Assembly (NCBI GenBank): GCA_016871805.1
Contig: VHCG01000027.1
Coordinates: 1 to 53,556, forward strand
From: Verrucomicrobiota bacterium
GTDB lineage: Bacteria > Verrucomicrobiota > Verrucomicrobiia > Limisphaerales > UBA9464
DNA length: 53,556 nt
Direction of reading: 5' to 3'
In this document: positions 41,295 to 50,825 of the stretch, one piece after another
Position numbering within the stretch: the stretch's first letter is position 1
How the letters are laid out: each line of letters opens with the position of its first letter
Position numbers and translations under genes: made by a program
Notes under the pieces: generated by a model
Told to the model about the DNA's origin: nothing
Databases searched by the model: none
Seen by the model: the letters and a program-made list of their open reading frames with translations, nothing else

Positions 41295-44200
41295 AGGCGT
41301 TCGAGATCCTGGGTCATGCGGGAGATGATCGGCCATGCCATGGGAAGGCTTCGCGCAAATGCCGCACTGTGGTCGTCCCGCGTGGCGCCGACGGCAAACG
41401 GGGCGGCGGCCAGATCAACGCCGCTGCCTGGGTGCAGTAGGCCGCGGGCTCTCGGTTCGGTACCCAGAGCCCGGGAACGGGAACGGGCAATGAATGCGAG
41501 GATTTCATGGGCCCGGATCACAGGACGCAGCATGCGATGCGGATTCGATTGCAGCGCATATCGGGGTCTTAGATCCACAGGAGCAGCGGGAGCGGTGGCG
41601 ATCCAGGCATACCTGCGGAAATCCGACAGTCCGGGCCAGTGCGGTTTCTGCATTAGCTGGTTTTCGACCCAGTTTGCCGTGACGCCCAGCACACGTCCCG
41701 TCTGCAGGGCAAAATCCGCCTCGTTGAAATAGTTGATCAGACGCGTGTCCACCGCACCCAGCATCCCACGGTAACCGCCGTCGGACTCGAACCGGTCGGG
41801 GGTGGCCAACCCTTCGGGTGCCCTGAAGTCGGTCACGGCCAGGGACATCCAGTCCAGGTGGCGGCCAGGATCCACCACACTGGCCGGCACCGCCGTCTGG
41901 AGCATCAGGCTATTCTCGACCACAGCCCCCGAGCGCAACGCCGAGACGGCCACCATGCCCCCCTGGCTATGGGCGATCAGGTTGCACCGATATCCGGCCG
42001 GAAGACCGGCAAGGAGGATCCTCAATGCCGCGCCGTACTCGAGGGCGCGATGCTCGCCGACGTTGAATGAATCCGAGAGGGTGGGTTCCTCCAGCATCGT
42101 GGTCGGCCAGCGGAAGGCACAGAACCGTCCCTTGTAGCCCGAATGCCACAGCCGTTTGAACAGCGTGTCGCTCAACCCGGACGACTCGCTGTCGGATAGA
42201 TTCCACCCATGGATGAAGACGGTTGCCAGCGGGTCCTCCTCCGGATCGACCTGATGCCCCAGCTGGGGCAGCCATGGAGCCAGACCCATGGCGAGCGCCG
42301 GTGGCTGGGTCTCGGCATAGCGAAACGGGGGATCAAAGGCATCGACCGGACCTCCCTGTCCTCGCGAATACATCTCCTGGACATCGAGAAGACGCAGATG
42401 CAGGGGCGCCGACTCGCAAACCACCCGTCCGTTGAAGAGCAGGAGGGCCACCAGCTCGCCCTGACCGGTTGAGACCCCCTCGAAGACCAGATGACGTCTC
42501 GACCCCTGCCTCCGATCCGCGGCCATCTGTCGTGCCGGGAGCACCAGGCGTCGACCCGGCTTGAGCAGCGGATCCCCCGATGTCTCATCGGGGATCGCTT
42601 GGTCGTTGCCTGCCACCGTCAGACCCGCCTGTTCCCTTGCTCCGTCGAGCGTCTCCAGATACTGCCGTCCCCCGGTCTTCCAGGAACCCGCCGAGAACAG
42701 GTGGATCGCCGGCTGCCCCGAATGGATCCGTCGCCACTCGAGGGCGAGGCGGAATCCGGGCATTGCCCAGAGATCCTCCATCCCATCCAACGCGATCCAC
42801 AGCCGCGCCAGATCCTCGACATCCCGCACCCCTTGGATTCGGGCTCCGACATGATCCGGTGTTCGGACAGGGATCTGTTCCTGATCACCCACGTCGCTGT
42901 CGTTGTTGATCCAGAAGCGGTACGGCGTCCGGAGGGACGTCGCATCCGTGGTGTTGAACCGGACCATGCCATCCCGATCCGCATCGACTCCCAATCGTGG
43001 TGCCGGGGGAACCCGGAGTGTCGCGGTCCGGTTGAATGTCGTGGCATCCGCCGTCCTCGACCGACCCAGCAGCGCCGGGGATCCCTCCAGCACCATGAAT
43101 CCTGGAGGGCCCGAGCGGACTGGGAGAACCTCGGCATCGTAGAGCTGTCCCACGGCCGTTGGGCCGTACTCCTCGGGTGGCAGGAGTTGGATCAGGTGGG
43201 TCGAACCCGGTTTCACGAGGACAAGCCGTTCGAGAAGCCCCGCGGAACCCGAGCTGGTCGTGGCCGTCTTCTCCGTCAGCTCAAGGCCGCCCACCCGCAT
43301 CCCGGGGGCGTGACATCGATAGCATCCCTCACCCCTCTCTCGGAATGAACCCAAGGTCCTCAGGCGGATCGGGACCCAATCCACCCCCACATCAATACGC
43401 GAGGCATCCTGGGTCGACGGATCCAGGCCAAAGAGGCCCTCGAGAAAGTCATTCAGCCCGTCGCCATCCGGATCCGCCGACTCCGGATCGGTGCCCCGCA
43501 GGAACTCCTCCCGATCCCCGAGTCCATCGCGATCCGCATCGCCGACGTGGTGGCTGATTTCAAACGGATCCAATCCTCGCGGGATCTCGAAATCATCCGG
43601 CAGGTGGTCGCCATCCACATCCACGGGCGGCCTCGACGCATCGTTGGAATCCGAGACCCGAACCGCGACATAGGGCCGCTGCTGGCTGGCTCCAGGCAGG
43701 CAGGCCCCGGCCTGCTTCTGATCGAAGACGAGCGCGAGATGCCGTGGTGGGGTCGTCGCCACGGAATCCCGTCGTGGCGTGATCCCGATCGTGATCTCCC
43801 CACCCGGCATTCCAGGAACCCACGATGGGATCGTCGCCAAGAGACCCTCTCCACCCGGGAAAACGGTTGCCCCCGTGACACTGCAGTCGGCGAGGCGGAG
43901 ATCCCCCTTTGCGGTCAGCTGGACAACGGTTCCACCCGGGGTCGGTCCCTGGGCCCGGAGGCGCACCGACCATGTTCCCCCTTCCACGACGTGCGACGCG
44001 GAGGCGCTCAATGTCACGACGTTTGCGGGATCAATGAAGCGCACCGGCTGGACGATCGGCAGGACCCCGTTGGGATCGATGACCACAGTGGCCGCCGGGA
44101 CATCCGTGACAGGATGCACCGCCCTAAGCCCGACAGTCCGCTTTGAGACACCGCGGGGGAAGGTTAGGACGGTGCTGGGCTGTCCATCGACCAGCAACAC

Positions 44201-45928
44201 GTAGCTCCCGCCAGCCCAGGCAGGCACCGATTTGAAGTCCTGCCAGACCGATTGCCAGCGACGCCTGCCGAGGACCTCGATCGGTACCGTTAGCGGTTGG
44301 CTGGTCCGTCCCAACCGGGTCACCTCGATCAGGGCCGTGGCGCCAAGTCCCGGGGAGGCGGTCGAGGCGAGGGTGCGTCCCACGAGACGGTTCGGGGCGG
44401 GGTCCTCGATCCGGAGGGTGGCTTCCGACGCCGGTCCGATCTGGTAGTCGATCGACCCCGTCAGCACCACGGTCACCGTCTCCTGGGACTCGAGGTCCGA
44501 ATCCGCATGGGGCGTGACCACGATCGACTCTTCAGACCGACCTGCTGGGATGAGGACTTCTCCAGGCAGGGCCGTGTAGTCCGGCCTGGATTCGGTCGAG
44601 ACTCCCTGTGCGGTGCCACCGACCCGGTAGAAGACCCGAAGCGGTTCGGAGAGATCGCCGGTGCGGGTGAACCGGAAGATGCCGGGGTTCGGTGGCGTGG
44701 CGCCCTCGACCGCCTCGGGATCCGGTGCGGTCACGGTCACGACGCTTGGAATCGAGTTGAGAAGGCTGACGCTGACGATGGCCCCCTGGGGATCGACTCG
44801 ATAGGCGACCGATCCTTCGGCCGTCAGGGTGACCTGAAGGGGTCCGTTGGTAAGGCCAGGATGGATCGGCACCACGGGGACGCGGATCGAGTTCTGTCCT
44901 GCGGGGATTTCATGGACCGGCGCGATGGCCTGGAAATCCCGTCCAGACGCGGCGGACCCGGAGACCCTGAGGATCACCTTCAGGGGACTCTCGAGCCGCC
45001 CGTCACGCCGGATCTCGACCTCGGCCAGATCCAACGCCTTCCAGAGGCACCGTCGTGCCGTGCCATCGACCACTGAGAGTCGGACCACGGGGAGATCGGA
45101 ATCGAGGAGGCGGATCTGAGCGCTGCCGACGCCGATGGCATGATCCGCGGATCGTTCGACATGGAGCCGGATCTCCTCGTCCGGTTCATCCAGACCATCG
45201 GCGATGGGCCAGACGGGTACCCGGACCTCCGCGGCGCCCGGGGGAAAGGTGGTGCGATTCGGGATCCAACGGTAATCGCCACCATTGGCCGCCGATCCCC
45301 GAAGCTCGATGAAGACCTCCAGGGCCTGGTCCAGGGGCGGTGTGCGCCGCAGTACAAATGCCCCGGCGCCGCCGCGTTCCGGCATCGCCAATGAGGTCGC
45401 GGCGACACTCACAGTCGGGACGCCACCATCCTCTCCATGCCGCCCGATTCCAGAGGCACCCACCCAGAGTGCGGATCGGTCGACACTCTCCATCAGGGAG
45501 TCCCAATCCCGACCTGCGGCCGAGTGGGCCGGATCCGGGTCGTCACCCCCGGAACTCCTGGGCATCTCCGACGAGAGCTCCACGCGGTAGAAGCGGACCG
45601 GGTCGGGGTCCGTGGACTCATTGATCCGGAACGGCTGACCGGGACCTCCGATGGATCCGATCTCCTTCCATGGACCCTCCGGACTCGGAGCAGTGAAGAG
45701 TCGATGCGCTGTTCCCTGTGCCACGCCCTCCAGCCAGAGCTGTTGGCGGAGGGTGTCCGCTCTGAGGCGGGGAGAGATCAGGTCAACCCGTCCGGTTCCG
45801 ACCGGTCGGGTTGCGGGGATTCCGGAATCGTTCGCCGGGGAATCCGACGAGGTCGCCTCGAGGCCGAGAAGACCGGCGAGGACCAGTGTGGTGAGACGAA
45901 GCGGATGGGATCTGGGTTTCCAATGCAT
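41291..45928 (-). CDS. Giant exported protein: Calx-beta repeats, TSP3-like Ca region, one c-type haem motif, alpha/beta hydrolase
   Basis: The 1545-residue product has a signal peptide (HPLRLTTLVLAGLLGLEATS), a beta module ending 'VRFYRVELSSE' (~residues 50-118), several Calx-beta domains (~160-510, such as 'GAGAFVLRRTPPLDQALEVF' and 'GIFRFTRTGDLSEPLRVFYR'), Asp-rich TSP3/EF-hand-like repeats (~768-836: 'DVDGDHLPDDFE', 'DADRDGLGDREE', 'DPDGDGLNDFLEG'), a single haem motif CYRCH (C869, C872, H873) followed by 'GGLELTEK', and a C-terminal alpha/beta hydrolase (~1230-1420) with 'FIHGWNLS' and the nucleophile elbow AHSQGG (S1321). A Ca-dependent surface lipase/esterase is the best guess. The haem site is unexpected. 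It lies 81 nt downstream of the bc-complex gene on the same strand. Confidence 0.85.
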   Translation of the reverse strand: MHWKPRSHPLRLTTLVLAGLLGLEATSSDSPANDSGIPATRPVGTGRVDLISPRLRADTLRQQLWLEGVAQGTAHRLFTAPSPEGPWKEIGSIGGPGQPFRINESTDPDPVRFYRVELSSEMPRSSGGDDPDPAHSAAGRDWDSLMESVDRSALWVGASGIGRHGEDGGVPTVSVAATSLAMPERGGAGAFVLRRTPPLDQALEVFIELRGSAANGGDYRWIPNRTTFPPGAAEVRVPVWPIADGLDEPDEEIRLHVERSADHAIGVGSAQIRLLDSDLPVVRLSVVDGTARRCLWKALDLAEVEIRRDGRLESPLKVILRVSGSAASGRDFQAIAPVHEIPAGQNSIRVPVVPIHPGLTNGPLQVTLTAEGSVAYRVDPQGAIVSVSLLNSIPSVVTVTAPDPEAVEGATPPNPGIFRFTRTGDLSEPLRVFYRVGGTAQGVSTESRPDYTALPGEVLIPAGRSEESIVVTPHADSDLESQETVTVVLTGSIDYQIGPASEATLRIEDPAPNRLVGRTLASTASPGLGATALIEVTRLGRTSQPLTVPIEVLGRRRWQSVWQDFKSVPAWAGGSYVLLVDGQPSTVLTFPRGVSKRTVGLRAVHPVTDVPAATVVIDPNGVLPIVQPVRFIDPANVVTLSASASHVVEGGTWSVRLRAQGPTPGGTVVQLTAKGDLRLADCSVTGATVFPGGEGLLATIPSWVPGMPGGEITIGITPRRDSVATTPPRHLALVFDQKQAGACLPGASQQRPYVAVRVSDSNDASRPPVDVDGDHLPDDFEIPRGLDPFEISHHVGDADRDGLGDREEFLRGTDPESADPDGDGLNDFLEGLFGLDPSTQDASRIDVGVDWVPIRLRTLGSFRERGEGCYRCHAPGMRVGGLELTEKTATTSSGSAGLLERLVLVKPGSTHLIQLLPPEEYGPTAVGQLYDAEVLPVRSGPPGFMVLEGSPALLGRSRTADATTFNRTATLRVPPAPRLGVDADRDGMVRFNTTDATSLRTPYRFWINNDSDVGDQEQIPVRTPDHVGARIQGVRDVEDLARLWIALDGMEDLWAMPGFRLALEWRRIHSGQPAIHLFSAGSWKTGGRQYLETLDGAREQAGLTVAGNDQAIPDETSGDPLLKPGRRLVLPARQMAADRRQGSRRHLVFEGVSTGQGELVALLLFNGRVVCESAPLHLRLLDVQEMYSRGQGGPVDAFDPPFRYAETQPPALAMGLAPWLPQLGHQVDPEEDPLATVFIHGWNLSDSESSGLSDTLFKRLWHSGYKGRFCAFRWPTTMLEEPTLSDSFNVGEHRALEYGAALRILLAGLPAGYRCNLIAHSQGGMVAVSALRSGAVVENSLMLQTAVPASVVDPGRHLDWMSLAVTDFRAPEGLATPDRFESDGGYRGMLGAVDTRLINYFNEADFALQTGRVLGVTANWVENQLMQKPHWPGLSDFRRYAWIATAPAAPVDLRPRYALQSNPHRMLRPVIRAHEILAFIARSRSRALGTEPRARGLLHPGSGVDLAAAPFAVGATRDDHSAAFARSLPMAWPIISRMTQDLERL

Positions 45929-46009
45929 GCCTGCATCGGATCACCTTCCGGGGCCGGTCCACCATCGCCAGATCTAGCGAGGGATGCGGGCTTGACGCCC
46001 TGGCCAACG

Positions 46010-47791
46010 CTATCGAGCGGAGGCCCGATACCAGTCGCCACGGAGCCAGTCGGCCAGGATTCCGATCTTCTCGACATCGAGCTGACCGGTCTCGGCAAAC
46101 GCGGGCATGCGGTCGTTGCGCTTGCCATAGAACCGCGTGTGGGCGGGGTTGCTGATGATGGCGACTAGCCACTCGCGGGAACCCCAGCCGGTCAGATCCG
46201 GTGCGGTCGCATCCTCATCGGGTTTCCGGAACTGATGGCAGTCGGTGCAGTTGACCGACTCGCGGGCCAGGGTCCGCCCCTCCTCGATCAGCGCCCTGTC
46301 ACGGACATCGAGTTCGGCCTGCACCGGCAGCGCAGCCTCGGCGCTCACGGCGAGAATGACCTTGGCGAGGTCGGCACGCTTGGCCTCGGAATACCTGGCG
46401 ACCTTCTGCTGGACGAAGCGGACCATCTTGCCGTCCTTGAACTTGGTGCCGCCGAAGTAGTGGGCGGCCGCGACCTTGTCGGGATCGAGCAGGCCCGCCA
46501 GCCATTCGCGGGAACCAAAGCCCTTGAGATCCGGGGCGCTGGCAGCCTCCTGGAGGGTGTTTCCCAGACCGTCGTGCCCGCCGAACCGATGGCATCCTGC
46601 GCAGTGCTGTGCGAAGAGCCGGGGCCCCTGCGTGAGCGGATCACGGCGCAGCAGCAACGCCGCGCCCCCCTCCGGAATGCCGGTCGGGGACCTGGCCAGC
46701 TCGACGGCGCGTTCCGAGTCGCGATGGGCCTTCTCGACGGCTTTGCGGTATTCCGGATCCCGGGCGTCCTGGAGCTTCGCCTCGAAGGTCAGGAACAGCG
46801 CTCCCACCAGGATGGCTCCGACGAACCCAAGATTGAACCGGTGGCCGAGCTTCCACTGCCCCAGGATGGGCATGAGGGCCATCACGCCCAGGACCCCCGA
46901 CGGGATGATGATGGCGCCCCAGACCTCGGTGCCCCCGGGGAAGTACTTGAGGAACTGGAACAGGAAGAGGAAGTACCACTCGGGCCGGGCTGCGGAATAG
47001 GGCTCACTCGGATCGGCCGGAGCCGAAAGCTCGGCGCCACGGAAGTACAAGGTGAGCGACACCGCGGTGAGGACCACCGCAAGGGCGGCGACGGCGTCCA
47101 TCAGGACCTGGTCGGGCCAGAAGTTCGCATCCGGCTTCCGGAAGGGTTTCTTGGCTGTGATGCCGTGGCGTCGGAACAGGGCGATGTGACCGGCGACCAG
47201 GACGACGATCGCCCCGGGCAGGATGCCGGCATGCAGGGCGAAGAAGCGGGTGAGGGTGAGGTTGCCGTAGTCGGATCCACCGACGATGAGTCGTTCGATC
47301 TGGGATCCGAACACCGGTGTGATGGCGGCGATGTTGGTCGCGACCTTCGTGGCCCAGTACCCCTTCTGATCCCACGGCAGCAGGTATCCGGTCAGGGCCA
47401 ATCCGAGCGTCACCATCAGAAGGGCGAGACCGAACCAGAAATTCACCTCCCGGGGCGCCTTGTAGGCCCCATCGATCAGCACCTGCATCAGGTGGAGCGC
47501 CAGCAGCACCACCATGAGCTGTGCGGTGTAGTGGTGCAGACCCCGGAGAAACCAGCCGCCGGCCATCTCATTCTGGATATAGAAGACGGATTCCCAGGCG
47601 GACTTCGCCCCGGGGCTGTAGGCGGCCCAGAGCACGAGGCCGGTGATGAACTGGATCGCGAGGCAGAAGGTCAGGGCGCTGCCCCAGACGTAGCGCCAGC
47701 GGGCGCCTCCCGGAATCTTCTCCAACAGGGCCTCCTGGGCCAGGTGCCGGATTCCGGTCCTGGAATCCAGCCAATCCCACAATGATTTCAT
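46010..47791 (-). CDS. Cytochrome b (b6 plus subunit IV type) fused to a diheme cytochrome c
   Basis: The 593-residue membrane protein starts with a cytochrome b6-like domain whose four haem-b His are H86, H100, H187 and H202, with spacings of 13 and 14 residues as in b6. The subunit-IV-like PEWYF motif lies at 270-274 (RPEWYFLFLFQFL). The Cys that binds haem c(i) in b6 (position 35) is Val here, so that haem is probably absent. The C-terminal ~200 residues form two cytochrome c domains, C397-A-G-C-H and C515-T-D-C-H, with 'RMPAF' giving a Met ligand for the second. It should pass electrons from quinol through the Rieske protein and fused haems. It overlaps the Rieske gene by 4 nt. Confidence 0.93.
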   Translation of the reverse strand: MKSLWDWLDSRTGIRHLAQEALLEKIPGGARWRYVWGSALTFCLAIQFITGLVLWAAYSPGAKSAWESVFYIQNEMAGGWFLRGLHHYTAQLMVVLLALHLMQVLIDGAYKAPREVNFWFGLALLMVTLGLALTGYLLPWDQKGYWATKVATNIAAITPVFGSQIERLIVGGSDYGNLTLTRFFALHAGILPGAIVVLVAGHIALFRRHGITAKKPFRKPDANFWPDQVLMDAVAALAVVLTAVSLTLYFRGAELSAPADPSEPYSAARPEWYFLFLFQFLKYFPGGTEVWGAIIIPSGVLGVMALMPILGQWKLGHRFNLGFVGAILVGALFLTFEAKLQDARDPEYRKAVEKAHRDSERAVELARSPTGIPEGGAALLLRRDPLTQGPRLFAQHCAGCHRFGGHDGLGNTLQEAASAPDLKGFGSREWLAGLLDPDKVAAAHYFGGTKFKDGKMVRFVQQKVARYSEAKRADLAKVILAVSAEAALPVQAELDVRDRALIEEGRTLARESVNCTDCHQFRKPDEDATAPDLTGWGSREWLVAIISNPAHTRFYGKRNDRMPAFAETGQLDVEKIGILADWLRGDWYRASAR

Positions 47792-48339
47792 GCGGTCGGA
47801 ATCTTCTCCCGATGCCCTGCCTGGAAGTTCTGGAACCGAACCCAGACCTCGTTGCCACGGATCTCCACCGCCAGGGTGTCCATGGGACGGGGGCTGGGGC
47901 TCTTGGGATCGTTGATGCTGCCGTCGGCCGCGAAGGAACTGTTGTGGCAGGGACAGAAGAATTCGTTCTTCACCGGGCGGTATTCGACGAAACAGCCGGC
48001 ATGGGGGCAGATCGACTGGAATGCGGTGATGTCACCCTTGGCCGACCGGGACAGGTAGATGGCCCCGACCGGTACGTTGGGGTTCTTCGTCCAGGCATCC
48101 TGCCTTTCGGCGATGACCGTGAACTTTCGGGGCACCCCATCGGCTGGGAGGGACTCGAGTCCCGTGATACGGCTGAACGCCGCCAGCGTGGTCGACTTGC
48201 CAGAATTCAGTGGGTCGAGCCACACGAGGAGGCCGGAGGCCACGGGCACCAAGGTTGCAGCGCCACCAATGGCCACAGCGGCTGCCTCCTTGATGAAACA
48301 TCGACGCGGTTGGGCGTCGGGCGTGGATTCGGACGACAT
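47788..48339 (-). CDS. Rieske [2Fe-2S] protein of a bc-type complex
   Basis: The 183-residue product has an N-terminal membrane anchor ('FIKEAAAVAIGGAATLVPVASG', preceded by QPRRC, a twin-arginine-like start) and a C-terminal Rieske domain with both cluster motifs, CPHAGC and CPCHNSSF, each supplying one Cys and one His to the 2Fe-2S centre, plus the two disulfide Cys. It accepts an electron from quinol and passes it to the c-type haems. The ATG at 48339 (MSSESTPDAQPRRC) gives a normal length; the frame upstream to 48489 is not convincing. It is the first gene of the bc operon. Confidence 0.93.
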   Translation of the reverse strand: MSSESTPDAQPRRCFIKEAAAVAIGGAATLVPVASGLLVWLDPLNSGKSTTLAAFSRITGLESLPADGVPRKFTVIAERQDAWTKNPNVPVGAIYLSRSAKGDITAFQSICPHAGCFVEYRPVKNEFFCPCHNSSFAADGSINDPKSPSPRPMDTLAVEIRGNEVWVRFQNFQAGHREKIPTA

Positions 48340-48472
48340 CGTTCGGAACAAACACCAGCTTCGGCAAAAGGGCGAGCGGGGAATTTTTTGTCGGGAGCCA
48401 TCCCGGTGTGTTGGGGAATTCCGAGGGTTTCGACGCTCACGCTTGGCGTTGGGGCTCTTCATCCGGTTTACT

Positions 48473-50596
48473 GTGGACGTGCGTTCCACGGCGGAAACCC
48501 AGTCGTCCCAACCTCAAGACCTCGTGCTGCAGGTCGCCGACATCTTTTCGCCCACAGGACTCTTCTCCAAGGCACGGAACTTCGAGTTCCGTCCACAGCA
48601 GCAGCGCATGGCCATGGCCGTTGCCCGATGCCTGGCCGACAGGCGCCATCTTCTGGTCGAGGCCGGAACCGGGGTCGGCAAGAGCTTCGGCTACCTGGTC
48701 CCCGCCATCCTCCACGCCGTCGCCCAGAAGAAGAAGGCGATCGTCTGTACCCACACGATCAACCTCCAGGAGCAGCTGGTGGAGAAGGATCTGCCACTCC
48801 TCCAGAAGGTCCTGCCGGTCGAGTTCAGCTTCGCAATGCTCAAGGGCAGGTCGAACTACCTCTGCACCCGACGCCTCCGGAAGGCCCGACAACAGGCCGC
48901 TTCCCTGTTCACGTCTTCGGAACAGGTGGAGCTGGAACGGCTGTGGGCATGGTCCCAGGAGACGAACGACGGTTCCCTGAGCGATCTGTCAGAGGCACCT
49001 GATCCGAAAGTCTGGGAGAGCGTCTGCTCCGAACGGGGTCTTTGCGCCCCCAAGAAATGCGGCTACGCCAGCGATCTTGCCGAGCAGAAACACGTCTGCT
49101 TCTTCCAGCGGGCCCGACAACGAATCCTTTCGGCCGACGTCCTGGTTCTGAACCACACCCTGTTCTTCACGCTGCTGAACGGCATCGACGAGGACCGCCC
49201 CGGAGAAGGCCTTCTTTTCAAGAACGACTTCGTGATCTTCGACGAGGCTCACACGGTCGAGCAGGTGGCCGCGCGCCACGTCGGACTGAGCGTCGGAAGC
49301 GGCGCTCTGAAGTACGCCCTCCACCGGCTCTACAATCCCAAGACCCAGAAGGGACTTCTCACCACACTGCGCCAAGGGCCGGCCGTTCAGGAGGTCAACA
49401 TGGCCCTGGAACAGAGCGAGACCTTCTTCGAACAGGTCGAGGCCGCCTGCGAGGCCATCGCCGATGCAGGTCAGCCTTCATCGTCCAAGGGAGAACACCG
49501 GTCCTGGAGTGAACTCCGGATCCGTCGTCCCGAGCTGGTTGCCAACACCCTGTCCCTGAATCTGACCCGAGTCCGCGACCAGATCAGTACCCTCATCCAA
49601 GGGGTCGACGACAAGGAGACGGCCGAGGAACTCACCGAATGCAACGGAAGGCTCCTCGAGATCCGGGATGCACTGAAGTCATTCCTCGACCAGGACGTCG
49701 AGGGTCACGTGTATTGGGTCGAGCGGACCGGCAAGACGCAGCGCAACCTCTCACTTAATGCCGCCCCGGTGGATGTCGCCGCCTACCTGCGACAACGGCT
49801 GTTCGGTTCCGAGACGAGCATCATCCTCACCAGCGCAACGCTCGGGGTGAAGTCGCCCCCGAATGCCAGCCGACCCGAGGATCGGGCACCGTGCACCACA
49901 CTGAGACTGGAGGTCCACAACCCGGCCCTTGACTACGTCTCCCACCGCGTCGGTGGCGAGAACGCCCTTAAGCTCCAGGTCGGATCCCCCTTCGACTACG
50001 CCACCCAGATGAAGGTGCTCGTGCCGCGCCAGATCCCCGAGTGGAAGGAGCCCGGTTACCAGGACGCGCTGGTCAACTGGATCGAACACTTCATCCGTGA
50101 GACCCACGGCAAGGCGTTCGTGCTCTTCACGAGCTTCCGCCTGATGCACGAGGTGGCGGACCGGATGGAAGGCTTCTTCTCGGAGCTCGGGCTCGAGGTC
50201 TATGTGCAGGGCACCGGCATGCCTCGCTCCGTCATGCTCGAGAAGTTTCGGGAGAACGTGGACTCGGTGCTGTTCGGTACCGACTCCTTCTGGCAGGGCG
50301 TGGATGTTCCAGGCGAGGCCCTGAGCAACGTGATCCTCACCCGCCTGCCCTTCGCCGTGCCGGATCACCCGCTGATCGAGGCGCGGATCGAGCGGATCGA
50401 GGCGGCGGGCGGGAACTCCTTCGCAGACTTCAGCCTCCCCGAAGCGATCCTGAAGTTCCGTCAGGGGGTGGGCCGTCTGATCCGCACCGGAACCGACCGG
50501 GGAATCGTCGTGATTCTCGACAACCGGATCCTCGCCAAACGCTATGGCCGGCAGTTCCTCGACGCCCTGCCACAGTGTCCGCTGGAAATCGTCTAA
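48473..50596 (+). CDS. DinG/XPD-family ATP-dependent DNA helicase
   Basis: The product is about 707 residues, superfamily 2 with an Fe-S domain. Walker A is in 'LLVEAGTGVGKSFGYLVPA', motif II is FDEAHTVE, and the Fe-S Cys set is 'SNYLCTRRL', 'ESVCSERGLCAPKKCGY' and 'KHVCFFQR'. Motifs V/VI appear as 'VLFGTDSFWQGVDVPGEALS' and 'QGVGRLIRTGTDRGIVVILD'. It unwinds forked or R-loop DNA 5'-3' in repair. Start is one of two GTG codons at 48473 and 48479; neither has a strong ribosome-binding site, and the open frame upstream to 48059 crosses the divergent Rieske gene and is ruled out. Length suits the ~640-710-residue DinG type. Confidence 0.92.
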   Translation: MDVRSTAETQSSQPQDLVLQVADIFSPTGLFSKARNFEFRPQQQRMAMAVARCLADRRHLLVEAGTGVGKSFGYLVPAILHAVAQKKKAIVCTHTINLQEQLVEKDLPLLQKVLPVEFSFAMLKGRSNYLCTRRLRKARQQAASLFTSSEQVELERLWAWSQETNDGSLSDLSEAPDPKVWESVCSERGLCAPKKCGYASDLAEQKHVCFFQRARQRILSADVLVLNHTLFFTLLNGIDEDRPGEGLLFKNDFVIFDEAHTVEQVAARHVGLSVGSGALKYALHRLYNPKTQKGLLTTLRQGPAVQEVNMALEQSETFFEQVEAACEAIADAGQPSSSKGEHRSWSELRIRRPELVANTLSLNLTRVRDQISTLIQGVDDKETAEELTECNGRLLEIRDALKSFLDQDVEGHVYWVERTGKTQRNLSLNAAPVDVAAYLRQRLFGSETSIILTSATLGVKSPPNASRPEDRAPCTTLRLEVHNPALDYVSHRVGGENALKLQVGSPFDYATQMKVLVPRQIPEWKEPGYQDALVNWIEHFIRETHGKAFVLFTSFRLMHEVADRMEGFFSELGLEVYVQGTGMPRSVMLEKFRENVDSVLFGTDSFWQGVDVPGEALSNVILTRLPFAVPDHPLIEARIERIEAAGGNSFADFSLPEAILKFRQGVGRLIRTGTDRGIVVILDNRILAKRYGRQFLDALPQCPLEIV

Positions 50597-50825
50597 GAGA
50601 GCCTCATGCAAGGAAAGCGCGTCATGGCATGACAACCATGAACGGTCGGAATGGGGCCGACAGCTGCGATCGTGGTGAGATAGTTCTCTCTCCCTGCTTG
50701 ACTTCACCATTATCCCCGGTTTTCTCCCACCATCCCTTGGGGAGGAGCCTGATGGCCTTGCGCCATCCAATTGAAGCCTGTCGCATGTTCGAGGCAGAAT
50801 CGTTCCTCCTAGGATTTCAAACGCC

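Noticed and set aside
46235..47785. 516-codon plus-strand open frame opposite the cytochrome b gene
   Set aside because: Arg/Gly/Gln-rich translation without domains; it is a high-GC shadow of a certain gene.
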